Origin: a virus
Virus record (IMG/VR): IMGVR_UViG_3300045973_000430
Coordinates: 1 to 41,546 of that record
Length of the DNA: 41,546 nucleotides
Direction: 5' to 3' (one strand)
This document shows positions 31,401 through 40,038 of this stretch, piece by piece. The first letter of the stretch is position 1; each line of letters opens with the position of its first letter. The notes beneath the pieces were generated by a model that worked only from the letters and a program-made list of their open reading frames with translations, did not search any database and was not told where the DNA came from. Made by a program: the position numbers and the translations under genes.

Positions 31401-32959
31401 CTCAGCGCGCCCGTGTGCCTTTTGACGCTGTTGTATTTGTCAAAAGAGATGCGTGTCCACTGGTAAATCGCGTCAAATTCGCCGTCCAGATCCACATCAA
31501 AAAAGGCGCTGCCCAGCGTGGCCGCGTAGGCGTTGATCGCGTTGCCGACCAGCAGCCAATCCGCGTCACCCACTTTGCGCACCTGCACCTCGACACTACA
31601 GCTGGTCGCGCCTTGAGTCCCGGCGGCGCTGCCCTCGACAGCGCCCCGCCACAGCCCGCCCGGAAAGTTGAGCACCACGCTGATTTTGCTGGTGTCGCCT
31701 GCAAAACGGCGCTCTGTCCAGCCGTCTGTGGTTGCCAGCTTGACGTTGATGGGCAGCTGGTCCACGTCGGTGCCGTAAATCGCTTTGAAGGCGGCCTGAT
31801 CAACCTCGGCGGCGCTCAGGCCGCTGGTGGTTTCAATCTCCACCTCATCGTAAGAGTGCATTGGCGTCGAGCCAATGCTGATGTCGCTGACCTGCAGCGG
31901 GCCGTAGCCCCACACCAAAATCATGCGCAAATAATTGGCCGATTCGGTGGATTCGGTGTAAATCTCGGCCCCGAGCGGCGGCGTGAAGCGGTAGCGACCT
32001 AAGACCACCGGCACAGCGCCGTATTTGTTCGCGCTGTTGCTGCCGCCCTGGAGCATGGCCATCGACGCCGGTGTCGAGGGCATAGACGGGCTGGACGCCT
32101 GACGCACGGGAAAAATGGCATTGAGCAATAAGCCGCCCACCATGTTGATGCCCATGCTCGCCACACCCACCGCAGCGCCGTAGCTCAATCCGCCCACGCC
32201 GATGGCCGCCGTCGTCGCCGTGGCCGCCACGCCGCCCATTGCGCCGATCAGCAGCGGGGCGGCGTAAAACGCGACGGCCATGATGGCCACCATCGCCAGC
32301 ATTCGGCCCGCACCGCTGCCCTGCGCCGTGGCGCGGTACTCGACACGCGCCCCGGCAGGCGGCACGGTGGTGTCCCACAGCTCGGGCGGCACATAAACGC
32401 CGTCCACACAGATCAGCGCCTGCAGCGGCACGCCGTCAGGCACACGGCCCGCCCGGCGCACGTCGCGCGCTACTTGCGCAAGCGTCATGCCCGGCGTGAT
32501 CTGTGCCGCAATGCACAAGGTTTGAAGCGGATGAGGGCGCGCCACGATGTCCAGCGCCGCGCCGTGGGCGGTGTAGCGGTAAATGCCGCTCAGGCGGTGC
32601 TTCCACGCGCTCGAATCCAGCCGCTCCACCACCGCCGTGCCGCCCTGCCGGACGTGCAGGAAATAACCCGGCCGCACGATCACACCGACGTGCGAGTCCC
32701 AGCCCAAAACGTGGAACAGCGCCACATCGCCCGCACGCGGCACATCGGCCAGCGCCCAGCCTTCACGCCGCGCCGCAATCAGCTCAGCGGTGCGCTCGCG
32801 CTCGCTGGCGTCGTAAGCGCCCGACAGGCTGGGCAGCTCCACACCCAGCTGCTCGGCATGCACCAGCCGCACCAGACCCCAGCAGTCCAGCCCGTCGCGG
32901 TCGCGGCCCTGGGCGAGGTAGGGAATGCCGATGTAAGCGTCTGACCAGTTCGGTGCCAT
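28475..32959 (-). CDS. Tail tip protein fusing lambda K-, I- and J-like parts
   Basis: This 1,494-residue protein joins functions lambda spreads over three genes. Residues 1-130 are an NlpC/P60 peptidase with catalytic candidates Cys26 (DCWGLVRL), His90 (DSHVGVIV) and His102, for cutting peptidoglycan peptides at infection. Residues about 140-270 resemble lambda gpI, with a Gly/Ala-rich membrane-active stretch (VAFYAAPLLIGAMGGVAATA). From about 300 on it is gpJ-like: WGYGPLQVSDISIGSTPM, the baseplate-hub region, and near 1,100-1,400 several fibronectin type III domains. The ATG overlaps the previous stop by one base with an AGGA ribosome-binding site. It would form the tip that plugs the tail and contacts the host. 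Confidence 0.9.
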   Translation of the reverse strand: MAPNWSDAYIGIPYLAQGRDRDGLDCWGLVRLVHAEQLGVELPSLSGAYDASERERTAELIAARREGWALADVPRAGDVALFHVLGWDSHVGVIVRPGYFLHVRQGGTAVVERLDSSAWKHRLSGIYRYTAHGAALDIVARPHPLQTLCIAAQITPGMTLAQVARDVRRAGRVPDGVPLQALICVDGVYVPPELWDTTVPPAGARVEYRATAQGSGAGRMLAMVAIMAVAFYAAPLLIGAMGGVAATATTAAIGVGGLSYGAAVGVASMGINMVGGLLLNAIFPVRQASSPSMPSTPASMAMLQGGSNSANKYGAVPVVLGRYRFTPPLGAEIYTESTESANYLRMILVWGYGPLQVSDISIGSTPMHSYDEVEIETTSGLSAAEVDQAAFKAIYGTDVDQLPINVKLATTDGWTERRFAGDTSKISVVLNFPGGLWRGAVEGSAAGTQGATSCSVEVQVRKVGDADWLLVGNAINAYAATLGSAFFDVDLDGEFDAIYQWTRISFDKYNSVKRHTGALSDLQHADASYALQSAMYSPDRWGQVVVTGATAHLPAIPAGETLLWDVCVCGGAIVELVDHRASVSALTGCALSTSGLTVTMAKGAITRTGTTFGISKNTRTAFSKPLNFSVEKGHYDIRVRRIDDDATDFYYPLGNKGMRVSECYITTITGYNNVRPVAPPKPLALSAIRIKATNQLNGNVDGIAGTVTSICLDYSSATSTWISRPTRNPASLLRYVLQHPGNAKRVADSQINLTALAQWHSFCRTNGFMFDSVLTGQQALFDVLRDIAAAGRASPTLVDGKWTVVIDQPRSEISQHFTPHNSWGFEGTRALPVLPHAFRVNFANAQRDYQADELIVYNDGFSKANATLFEAISFPGVTSATVAHKHARFHLAQLKLRPETYTLNADIEHLICTRGDLVKVTHDVPMWGLGSARIDERISATVLQLDEELGMDAGKQYTLRIRQSDGSSLTRTVAAVGTDGYYRQLTLTTGVTSTQGEPGALVLFGELGQESVDLIVQSIEPAENMTARLTLVDYSPAIYDSDTEAIPAFDSQITLPPTLLQPVVTQKPTVVGVVSDERVMKRTAPGQYVYGLRVAFTGPSSLPKAVTHVQGQIDFADDDTDDWQHDTIVAIKLGSITFDHVQEGSAYRFRLRYVDAAGRAGPWTAVQTHTVAGRINPPATVASLTVAVSGGRLLLDWADSQEPDVTRYEVRKTNSGWGTADANRVYFGGSSTAYFTPGAPGVYTFYAKARDDAGNWSTLAASCSYTYAAPAAPASAVQDIIKVAAGKVNLSIDWPAPAATSFVVAGYELRAANTGWGTAGFKYRGAASICQLTSLSATATTTLYLKTFDALGNYSAAALTIVHDATPPASLATATLTLARARATLTMTLANLPAKPADFDCYEFRIGQVRTGATGGDDTPDAIVSGTTDNFWSDPDCQIVRSATPSASIALAKFTAPLYSTAGVTYRVACRMRDKSDNYSPASAISSITITKIA

Positions 32960-33573
32960 CAAAAAAGTCCTGGGAAAGAGGAGGGCGTGAAGGTGTGCGC
33001 CGGGAAAGGCTCTGTGGCCAGCGAGTCCACCGTCAGCTCTGCGGAAATGCTTTCCGCGCTGTAGCTGATCGCGCCCATCTTGAAACCCGGAAACGACGCT
33101 TCCACGACGCTGGGCGTGCTGGACAGCACAAGGTCAATGCCCACGCTGGGCGCGCTGGTGATGGTGCGAAGCACGGGCACCATGAGCCGCGTCACATCGT
33201 GAATCGTCACGCTGCAGCGCGGCGCGGCCTCTTCTTCGGTCGGCAGCGTCAACTGAAACGGCAGGAACAGAAACGGCACGGTGCCCGACATCACGCCGTA
33301 AAGCGCGTTGGCAGGGTCGGCATTGACAGCGGCCTGCAGCACCGCGTCGCCAGCGGCATAGGCAAAGGCACTGGCCGCGCCCGTTGACAGCGTGGTGACC
33401 GTCATTGACGTGCTGGTGAGCCACTCGAATTTGTGCGTGTACCCGTCAGCCAGGCGAATCGGCTGCGCAATGCCGGTGCCCGACAGCGTCATGGCGGCAA
33501 TCAGCGTGTCATCGCTGTCCGTCGAAAACATCGCCTTGAGCGCGGCGGGGGATAGGCTGGCCAAGCGGCTCAT
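32959..33573 (-). CDS. Minor tail protein, lambda L-position, DUF1833-like
   Basis: A 204-residue beta-rich protein starting MSRLASLSPAALKAMFS, with IRLADGYTHKFEWLTS and APRCSVTIHDVTRLMVPVLR. Its place between the M-like gene and the tip protein and this sequence pattern match the DUF1833 group of siphophage tail proteins. It would help build the tip at the tape-measure end. Its ATG overlaps the upstream stop (ATGA). Confidence 0.75.
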   Translation of the reverse strand: MSRLASLSPAALKAMFSTDSDDTLIAAMTLSGTGIAQPIRLADGYTHKFEWLTSTSMTVTTLSTGAASAFAYAAGDAVLQAAVNADPANALYGVMSGTVPFLFLPFQLTLPTEEEAAPRCSVTIHDVTRLMVPVLRTITSAPSVGIDLVLSSTPSVVEASFPGFKMGAISYSAESISAELTVDSLATEPFPAHTFTPSSFPGLF

Positions 33574-33935
33574 GGCAGGATCTCCAGCGCCAGCGCTACG
33601 GTCCAGCAGTTGGGAGATTTGTAAGTGATGCCGTAGAGCTGGCCATCGCTCGACGGCACCAGCCGCACCTCGGCTTCGCTCTGCAAACGCGGGTGCGGAA
33701 AGCCAAACCGCGACGTGCCGCGCAGCGTGTCGAGGATGAAGGTTTCCATGATGGCCACCTGTGCGGTGGTCATATCGAGCGACACCTGCAGCGTCTGCGG
33801 GCGCATGCCGCGTCGGCGCAATTTGGCCGGCCCGGCATCCATCGGCGTGCGCAGGATCAGCGCGCCGCCGGTCTCGGCGTAGTTCTGGGCGACGTTCTGG
33901 GGTAGGGTGCCCGGCCACACGTATGACACGGCCAT
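33570..33935 (-). CDS. Minor tail protein, lambda M-position
   Basis: A 121-residue protein starting MAVSYVWPGTLPQNV. Its LRRRGMRPQTLQVSLDMTTAQ and LRGTSRFGFPHPRL segments resemble small distal tail proteins found just after the tape measure. It begins directly after the tape measure stop and overlaps the next gene. It should form a ring joining tube and tip. Confidence 0.75.
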   Translation of the reverse strand: MAVSYVWPGTLPQNVAQNYAETGGALILRTPMDAGPAKLRRRGMRPQTLQVSLDMTTAQVAIMETFILDTLRGTSRFGFPHPRLQSEAEVRLVPSSDGQLYGITYKSPNCWTVALALEILP

Positions 33936-36900
33936 TTAGCGCCCCACCAGCTGCGGCGAGCTGCCAAAGGTGCCACGGATTGAGCTGTTCATGCCCGAGC
34001 CTGCGCGCCGGACTTCGCCCGCCACCATATCGCTGATCGTCAGCTCCACCCGCCGGTTGCCCCGGCTGTCCGTGCTTTCGTGCTTGTCGATTTTGGTGTT
34101 CGAGCCGTTGTTGATGATCGTGATTTGCACGTTGCCACCACCACCGCCGCCGCCCGCGCTGCGCACGCCCAGCGAGCCATCCGGGCCGCGCATGAGCGGC
34201 ATGATGGCTTCGTGGCCAGCCTCGCCCATGAGGCCCGCGCCCTTGGCAAAGGCAAACATCGTGGGTTTACTGACGATCTGATTTGAGTAGCTGCTCAGGT
34301 CTGCAGACTGCACTACGCCGCCCTTGGCAAACACCCCCAGCGAAGTCAAATCGGCCATCGTGCCCGCGCTGGTCATACCGGCACTGGCCGCAGCGCTGCC
34401 GCCCGAAAACATGCCCATGATGCTGCCCAAGATACCCCCGCCGCCTGAGCCGCCGCCAGCGCCACCGCCCGCCACGCCCAGCGCGTTGCTGAGCTGCTGT
34501 TTGATGATGATGCGCATGATGTCGCTGATGATCGACTGAGCCATGCTGCTAAAACTGAGTTTCCCGGTCGTGGCAAATGTCACCAGCGCGTCCTCCATGC
34601 CTTTAAAAGCGTTGGTAAATACATTTTCTGTTTGTGCCGCAATATTGCTGGCGCTTGATTTGTAATTGGCAAACGCCTCATTTGCGCCAGTAGTCCATTC
34701 ACCCTGTTTTTGCGTGATGGCTTGTGTGCGTTCGGTATAAGCCTGAACCTCTTTTGAATAAGTATCGTTGACAATGCCTAAATAAATATCAAACTGGCCT
34801 TTGTCAATCTTTTTATTCCGCAAATCATCATCAAGCTTTTGCGTTTGACTGGTTTGTTTATCTTCAATTGCATTGATGCCCGACTGCTGGGCGCGAAATT
34901 CCGTTCCCTTGCCAATGCCGTTAATCTCCCGCGCATTTTGTCGGTTGACCGTTTGAATATAAATATTCGCGGCGGTGCTGGCGTCAATATAAGACTGAGC
35001 GATTTTCTGATTGGCAGCGGCTTCTTGAATCGCCAGCAGTTCTGAATTGGCAGCAGTGCCCGCCTTGACGTTTGCCAGCTTGGCCTGCGCGTCGGCGATT
35101 TTCTTGGCGTTGTCCACCTGCTTTTTGCCGGTCAACTCTTCCTGCTGCAGGCGCTGGATGTCGGCCTGCAGCGCCGCTTCTTGAGCAGCGCTGTTCAAAT
35201 TCAGGAAACCCAGCTTGGCCGCGTAATACTCGGCTTCGCTGATCAGCCCGGCGCTGCGGCGCGCCTCCATGATTTTTTCTGCATCGGTGTAGTTTTTCGC
35301 CAGCGCTTCGGCGGCGTTTTTGTTCTGGTCAAGGTCAAAGGCGAGCTGGGAGTTGTCGAGCGCGGCAGCTTGGCCAGCCGCTGCACCAGCGCCCGGATTC
35401 TCTTTTTTGTTGATGCTGGCCAGGTCGGCCTTGAGCTTGATGGCAACGGCCTTTTTGGCTTCGGCCACCTTCTTTTCGTACTCCACCGCCTGCTCGGGCG
35501 TGGTGGTTTTGTTCGCCTTCAGCGCGGCCAGCTGAGTGTCCAGCGCCGAGGTTTCCAGCTTGGCTTCAGCTTGCGCTGCGCTCACGGTCTTTTGCTTTGA
35601 CAGCAGCGCATCCAGCGACTTGGTGGCCCCCATTGCGTTGACCTGCAAACCCGACTCAGATTTTTTTGTGATGGCATCAGCCGCCGCCGCCACGCCGGTC
35701 AGCTCTGCGGTGCGCTGGCGCACCTTGGCCAGCTCAGATTCGTAGCGGGCGAGCCGCTCGCGCTCCACTTTCCCGTTGATGGCCCACGGGTCGTTATTTT
35801 TGATGTTCAGTTCGAGCTGGTCAGCCTGCGATTTCAGCGCCTCGACTTGCGGCGCGATTTTTTGCACGTCGCGCGATTCGGCTTGTTTTCCCGAGGCGTT
35901 CGCGGTCTTGACGCGCTCAAAGGACTGCGCATCGAGCGCGGCGGCTTGGCCCTCACTGCGCAGGGAGGCCAGCTTGATGATCAGCAACCCAATGGCCGCA
36001 ATCGCAATGCCCACTGGCCCGCCCAGCGCACCAATCACCGACCCCATCGCGCCGGTCGATGCCGACGCCGCCCGCTGCGCCGCTGCCAGCTGCCCGCTGG
36101 CCAGCGCCGCGCCTTCGGTGGCCGCCGCCTGCGCCCCGATGGCCACCGCCGTCGCCGCATGCACGCTGGCTTGCTGGCGGCCCAGCACGGCCAGTTCTGT
36201 GACCAGCGCCGCATTCGTGGCTTGCGCCATCGTCAGCGTGACCGTGGCCTCTCTGACCAGCGCCAGCGCAAAGCTCTGCGCGCCCGCTGCCCGCGCCGCC
36301 GCAAGCTGGGCCTCGGCCTGCGCAATCGTCGAGCGCGTCGCGGCCAGCTTTGAGACGGTCTCCTCGCGGGACACGGCAATCATCGCCAGGCTGGTTTCAA
36401 GAAATGCCACGCGGCCCGCCGTCTCGACCGCCGTGGCCTGGGCCGATGCCTGCTTTGCGGCCAGCTCGGCGATGTAGGCCGCGAGCTTTTGCTGCGCGGT
36501 GAGGGTGACTTGCGTGTTGGCCAGCGCTTCAGCCGCGCTCTGGGCCGCCTGCAAGCGCGACGCTGCAGATGCCGCCGTCATGGCCTGCGCCGACGCAACC
36601 CAGCCCGCCACCATCGCGCCGAACTTGATGGCGGCATAAGCCTGCCCGACTGCCACAATCGCGCCGCTGTGTTCGATGGCAAAGCGCGTGGCCATGCCCA
36701 GCCCTGTCGCCACCGACGCCACAGCGCCCGAGATTTTGGACAGCCCGGCAACGTTCTGATCGTTGTTCAGCGCCTCGCCGATGCCAGCCGCCTGCTCTTT
36801 CAGCGCGTCGGCCAGCGGTGCGAACATCACCGATGCCGTCATCTTGGCGCGCTCGGCCAGCAAATCCATCGTGCCGGTGAAAGTCTTGGCGTAAGCGGGG

Positions 36901-37625
36901 CCAGCTTCTTCAAAGCCCTTGAGCCGCTTCATCAAAAACGCATACAACCCTTCGGCGCTTGCCCTTGCCCGAGCAATATCAGCATCCTTCAGTCCCAGCG
37001 ACGATGCCAATTGAGAGCTGGCTGGCGTAATGCCACCTTGCACCAAATCGCGCAGTTCTTGCACCACCTGGTTGCTGGCCATGCCCATAGATTTGACAGC
37101 CGTCACGCCCGTTGATGTGAGCTTTTCGATTTCAGCGACCGTCATCCCTGCGGCCAGTCCGGGCGCAAGCAACGCCTGAAACGTGCTCACCAGCTCTTGA
37201 GTCGTGGCCGCCGTCATCATGGCTTCGCGCTGCAGCCGCTGGGTGATGCCGCTGGCCAGCTCCATGCCTTTGGCGTAGCTGGTCGCCTTGCCATCCATTG
37301 CCGTCATGCTGGCCAAAATGCCCGCCATGCCGACCTGGCTTACCTCCAGCGATGCCGCAAACTCAATGCCGCTGGCGGGCAGGCGCTGCATGACGCTGAG
37401 CAACCCGCTCGCCGCCGCATTGACCGCGCCAAACACAACGCTGGCGCGCCCGATGCTCGCAAATGATGTGCTGACACCAGCGCCAGCGTTTTGCACGCCC
37501 TGCAGCGCGCCACTGGTGCGCCCGGCCTGGGCATCGACGCCCTGCAGCGCAGCCTGGGCCTCTTTGGCCGCCTGCACCACGGCTTTGCCGTCTGCCGTGA
37601 ACCGGATCGCAATTTCCGCTGCCAT
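33936..37625 (-). CDS. Tape measure protein
   Basis: This 1,229-residue protein sets tail length; at roughly 0.15 nm per residue the tail would be about 180 nm. It is Ala/Gln-rich and helical throughout, with coiled-coil stretches, a hydrophobic segment near the middle (GPVGIAIAAIGLLIIKLASL) and a C-terminal part like the lambda tape measure tail (FATTGKLSFSSMAQSIISDI), then Gly-rich SGGGG stretches. Its gene follows the tail chaperone pair. The stretch at about 34600-35040 is more AT-rich than its surroundings. Confidence 0.92.
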   Translation of the reverse strand: MAAEIAIRFTADGKAVVQAAKEAQAALQGVDAQAGRTSGALQGVQNAGAGVSTSFASIGRASVVFGAVNAAASGLLSVMQRLPASGIEFAASLEVSQVGMAGILASMTAMDGKATSYAKGMELASGITQRLQREAMMTAATTQELVSTFQALLAPGLAAGMTVAEIEKLTSTGVTAVKSMGMASNQVVQELRDLVQGGITPASSQLASSLGLKDADIARARASAEGLYAFLMKRLKGFEEAGPAYAKTFTGTMDLLAERAKMTASVMFAPLADALKEQAAGIGEALNNDQNVAGLSKISGAVASVATGLGMATRFAIEHSGAIVAVGQAYAAIKFGAMVAGWVASAQAMTAASAASRLQAAQSAAEALANTQVTLTAQQKLAAYIAELAAKQASAQATAVETAGRVAFLETSLAMIAVSREETVSKLAATRSTIAQAEAQLAAARAAGAQSFALALVREATVTLTMAQATNAALVTELAVLGRQQASVHAATAVAIGAQAAATEGAALASGQLAAAQRAASASTGAMGSVIGALGGPVGIAIAAIGLLIIKLASLRSEGQAAALDAQSFERVKTANASGKQAESRDVQKIAPQVEALKSQADQLELNIKNNDPWAINGKVERERLARYESELAKVRQRTAELTGVAAAADAITKKSESGLQVNAMGATKSLDALLSKQKTVSAAQAEAKLETSALDTQLAALKANKTTTPEQAVEYEKKVAEAKKAVAIKLKADLASINKKENPGAGAAAGQAAALDNSQLAFDLDQNKNAAEALAKNYTDAEKIMEARRSAGLISEAEYYAAKLGFLNLNSAAQEAALQADIQRLQQEELTGKKQVDNAKKIADAQAKLANVKAGTAANSELLAIQEAAANQKIAQSYIDASTAANIYIQTVNRQNAREINGIGKGTEFRAQQSGINAIEDKQTSQTQKLDDDLRNKKIDKGQFDIYLGIVNDTYSKEVQAYTERTQAITQKQGEWTTGANEAFANYKSSASNIAAQTENVFTNAFKGMEDALVTFATTGKLSFSSMAQSIISDIMRIIIKQQLSNALGVAGGGAGGGSGGGGILGSIMGMFSGGSAAASAGMTSAGTMADLTSLGVFAKGGVVQSADLSSYSNQIVSKPTMFAFAKGAGLMGEAGHEAIMPLMRGPDGSLGVRSAGGGGGGGNVQITIINNGSNTKIDKHESTDSRGNRRVELTISDMVAGEVRRAGSGMNSSIRGTFGSSPQLVGR

Positions 37626-37634
37626 GCACTGTCC

Positions 37635-38009
37635 TTATTTTTTTGCTGCTGCCCGCGCTTCGCGCTCGTTCAGAATTCGCAGGGCTTCGCGCTCCATCAC
37701 GCGGTATTGCGGCACCACGGCGCGCTGGCGCTTGCAGCCCATGCCCAGCCAGCGCGCTTCCTGCAGCACGCTGGCCGATGACGCTCCCCGCCAGGACACG
37801 CCGCCCATGCCGATGCTGATCTGGAGCTGGTCCAGGCATTGCATAAACAGGTTCAGCGCATCGCTGTGCTCAGGCCACACATCACAAGCGACCTCTTGGC
37901 GCGGCTGGCGCTCCATGCGCAGGCCAAAAGCCTGCAGCGCCTTGTCAAGCTCCTCATCGTCCGCCGGGCAGGTGTCCTGCCGCAGCGCGTGGCGGGCGAT
38001 GGCTTTTAG
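37635..38009 (-). CDS. Tail assembly chaperone extension (T-like), made by -1 frameshift
   Basis: This frame has no suitable start and opens at the slippery site at the end of the G-like gene. Reading on after a -1 shift adds 124 residues beginning LKAIARHALRQ and ending AAAKK, giving a 249-residue GT-type fusion. An ATG at 37916 (MERQPRQ) would lose the first 31 residues. In lambda, G and GT coat the tape measure and recruit tube subunits. Position between tube and tape measure genes is exact. Confidence 0.85.
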   Translation of the reverse strand, partial: LKAIARHALRQDTCPADDEELDKALQAFGLRMERQPRQEVACDVWPEHSDALNLFMQCLDQLQISIGMGGVSWRGASSASVLQEARWLGMGCKRQRAVVPQYRVMEREALRILNEREARAAAKK

Positions 38010-38383
38010 TTTTTTGCCGAGGCGTTCACGTAGTTGTCAAAAAACGATTTGATGATGGCCGGTTCGACCATCCAGAGTTCGCACAGCGCATCGACGTTTT
38101 CAGTGGTGAAGGGCAGGGGGATTTCGTCCTTGTCCACCACTTCGGGGCCAAAACCGGCCAGCACCTTGTCGATGATTTCGCGGTCTTTGAGCATGGGCGC
38201 ATCGGGGTTTTCCGCCGACACTTTGGCGCGCTGGCGGATGTGCGCCAGCAGCGTATCAATTTCGGATTTCTTCAGCGCTTTAAAAATTACGCTGAACTCG
38301 GCGCGCTCGAAAGTGCCGCCATCTGCCGGACGGTTGACGATGACAGGCGCGGAAAAAGTAGGCTTTTGGGTAACGACAAACAT
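38006..38383 (-). CDS. Tail assembly chaperone (G-like)
   Basis: A 125-residue protein starting MFVVTQKPTFSAPVIV, with a beta-rich N-terminus and helical C-terminal part (TENVDALCELWMVEPAIIKS). It lies between the tail tube and tape measure genes, where siphophages encode the G-like chaperone. An AAGGA ribosome-binding site precedes the ATG. The last codons overlap an A-AAA-AAC slippery heptamer. Confidence 0.85.
   Translation of the reverse strand: MFVVTQKPTFSAPVIVNRPADGGTFERAEFSVIFKALKKSEIDTLLAHIRQRAKVSAENPDAPMLKDREIIDKVLAGFGPEVVDKDEIPLPFTTENVDALCELWMVEPAIIKSFFDNYVNASAKN
38009..38015 (-). promoter_or_regulatory. Programmed -1 frameshift site A-AAA-AAC
   Basis: The minus strand reads GC-A-AAA-AAC-TAA at the end of the G-like gene: a perfect X-XXY-YYZ heptamer in the zero frame, directly followed by the stop. 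A -1 slip continues into the T-like frame (CTA-AAA-GCC). Confidence 0.9.
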
Positions 38384-38427
38384 GCTGAAAATCCTTGAAA
38401 AATGGTTATTTGCAAACTAAAAAAAGG

Positions 38428-39393
38428 TTATTTGCAAATGATGCGCAGCTCAGAATTGGCCGAGCTGGCGGGCGTAAAGCGCAGGTCCACGCCGAGGTTC
38501 ATGCGGCCCTCGTAATCCACATCCTTGGGACTGGTGCGCTGCACCGTGCTGCCGAAAATAGCGATTTTTCCGCCCGCCGTGGTGCCGTGCTCAAAACTGA
38601 GCGAGGTCAGGGTGTTGGCATAAATATCCGTCAGGAAAGTGGCTTCCTGATCAGCGGTCAGTTCAAACTGGCATGAGCCAGTCACTTCGCGGTCTTTGAA
38701 ATCCACGCCTTGCGCATTGAGCATTGAAATTTGCGAAATAGAGCCGCCCAAATCAAGTTCCAGACCCCGGCTGATATAAGCCGTGCCGCCACTGATAACG
38801 CCCGTTGACGCATTGAGCGTGCTGCCCAGCCTAATATCTCCGCTGTTGCCATTGCTGATCAACAGCGGAGGTTTCCACGCGGTCAGCGTGCGGTCTGGAT
38901 TGGCGCTGACAGCAATGCCCGCATCAATCAGCGTGAATTCGAATTTCAGCCCTGGAATATCACCTTCCAGCATGCCGAATTTGACAGTGCCACGGCCATA
39001 AGTGCCTTTTTTCAGCAGGCCGTCTTTGTAGTAATAAATCGTGAGCGATTCAATGCCGCTGGACACTGGTGCATAGCTCACACATACGCCTGCCGCAATG
39101 ACTTCGGAAAATGCACAGGCGCGCACCAGCGGCCCCCACGCCGGTGGAGTCCCCAGCGTTCCAGAGTTTGCAAACTCGACTTCAAAACTGAGTTTGATAA
39201 ACCGTGTGCCCTGCAGCTCTTCGGCACCGCCCATATAGGGCCGAATCAGCTCGCGCTTGACGTTGTTGTAAATCGGGTCAAACGTCGAGTTGCGAACCAG
39301 AATGGCATTGCTGTTTGCGACAGGCACGGCATCAGTGCCCGGCGTGCCTTCGATTTTGGCCATGATGACCGTGTTGCGGGTATAGCGTGGCAT
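38428..39393 (-). CDS. Major tail tube protein
   Basis: A 321-residue beta-rich protein starting MPRYTRNTVIMAKIEGTPG, with EVEFANSG, FEFTLIDAGI and a GLELDLGGSISQ segment. Length, composition and position between the tail terminator region and the chaperone pair fit the tube subunit of a long-tailed phage. The ATG has an AGGA ribosome-binding site and lies 3 bases after the preceding stop. Copies stack in rings around the tape measure. Confidence 0.85.
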   Translation of the reverse strand: MPRYTRNTVIMAKIEGTPGTDAVPVANSNAILVRNSTFDPIYNNVKRELIRPYMGGAEELQGTRFIKLSFEVEFANSGTLGTPPAWGPLVRACAFSEVIAAGVCVSYAPVSSGIESLTIYYYKDGLLKKGTYGRGTVKFGMLEGDIPGLKFEFTLIDAGIAVSANPDRTLTAWKPPLLISNGNSGDIRLGSTLNASTGVISGGTAYISRGLELDLGGSISQISMLNAQGVDFKDREVTGSCQFELTADQEATFLTDIYANTLTSLSFEHGTTAGGKIAIFGSTVQRTSPKDVDYEGRMNLGVDLRFTPASSANSELRIICK

Positions 39394-39396
39394 GGC

Positions 39397-39603
39397 TTAG
39401 TCCTGGTTGCGGGTGTAGCTGCCATCGGTGGCCAGCGTGTAGCAGCCGCCGCGCTCTGGGGCGGTCAGGGCGGGCGCTGCGGTTTCACCAGAGGCCGCAG
39501 GCGCTGCGGGCGCAGCGGCGGCAGGGGCAGCGCTGGGCACCGCCGAATTCACGCTCTCCAGCGCGTCAGCGCCAGCGGGCAGGGTTGGGTTTTTCGTCGC
39601 CAT
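39397..39603 (-). CDS. Small Ala/Pro-rich protein (68 aa) before the tube gene
   Basis: The ATG at 39603 has an AAGGA ribosome-binding site 7 bases upstream; upstream TTG is less likely. The protein is a low-complexity Ala/Pro/Ser linker (residues about 15-45) ending in a Cys/Tyr segment (GGCYTLATDGSYTRN). Probably virion-associated by position. Function unknown. Confidence 0.6.
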   Translation of the reverse strand: MATKNPTLPAGADALESVNSAVPSAAPAAAAPAAPAASGETAAPALTAPERGGCYTLATDGSYTRNQD

Positions 39604-39624
39604 CAGGCATTCCTTTTTCAAAAA

Positions 39625-40038
39625 TCAGGTTCGGACTTCGAGGTTCAAAACCAGCCAGCCGAACGGGTGTTCGAGCTGCTGGCTCTGCGTCCAGTCCATC
39701 AAATACACGGCATTGACGCCGGGGACGGAGCTGCCCACCCACTCCAGCAACTGCTCCAGCAGCGCCAGCTCGGCGCGCTCGATGTCTGCAGGCTCGGACT
39801 TTTCGGGCACGCTGACAAAGCCCACCAGCGCGACCTTGAGCGTTCCCAGCTCGCCCAGGCGCCCGATGTACTGGGCAAACTTGCCGCCGCTCTGGCTGAC
39901 CACACACAGCACGCCCGCTTGCAGCTTGTCGGCCTTGACGCTGGCCGGGTCGATCAGGCTGCGCTGTACGTGGCGCGTCGGCAGCGCGGTAGCCAGGCTG
40001 GCCACCAGCGCATCGAGCGCGGTGTTGTAGCCGCTCAT
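39625..40038 (-). CDS. Tail terminator protein (lambda U-position)
   Basis: A 137-residue alpha/beta protein starting MSGYNTALDALVASLA, with KVALVGFVSVPEKSE and a C-terminal LVLNLEVRT strand. It lies between the gp10-like gene and the tube gene, and this size and pattern fit the terminator family that caps the finished tail and joins it to the head. Its ATG overlaps the previous stop (ATGA). Confidence 0.75.
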   Translation of the reverse strand: MSGYNTALDALVASLATALPTRHVQRSLIDPASVKADKLQAGVLCVVSQSGGKFAQYIGRLGELGTLKVALVGFVSVPEKSEPADIERAELALLEQLLEWVGSSVPGVNAVYLMDWTQSQQLEHPFGWLVLNLEVRT

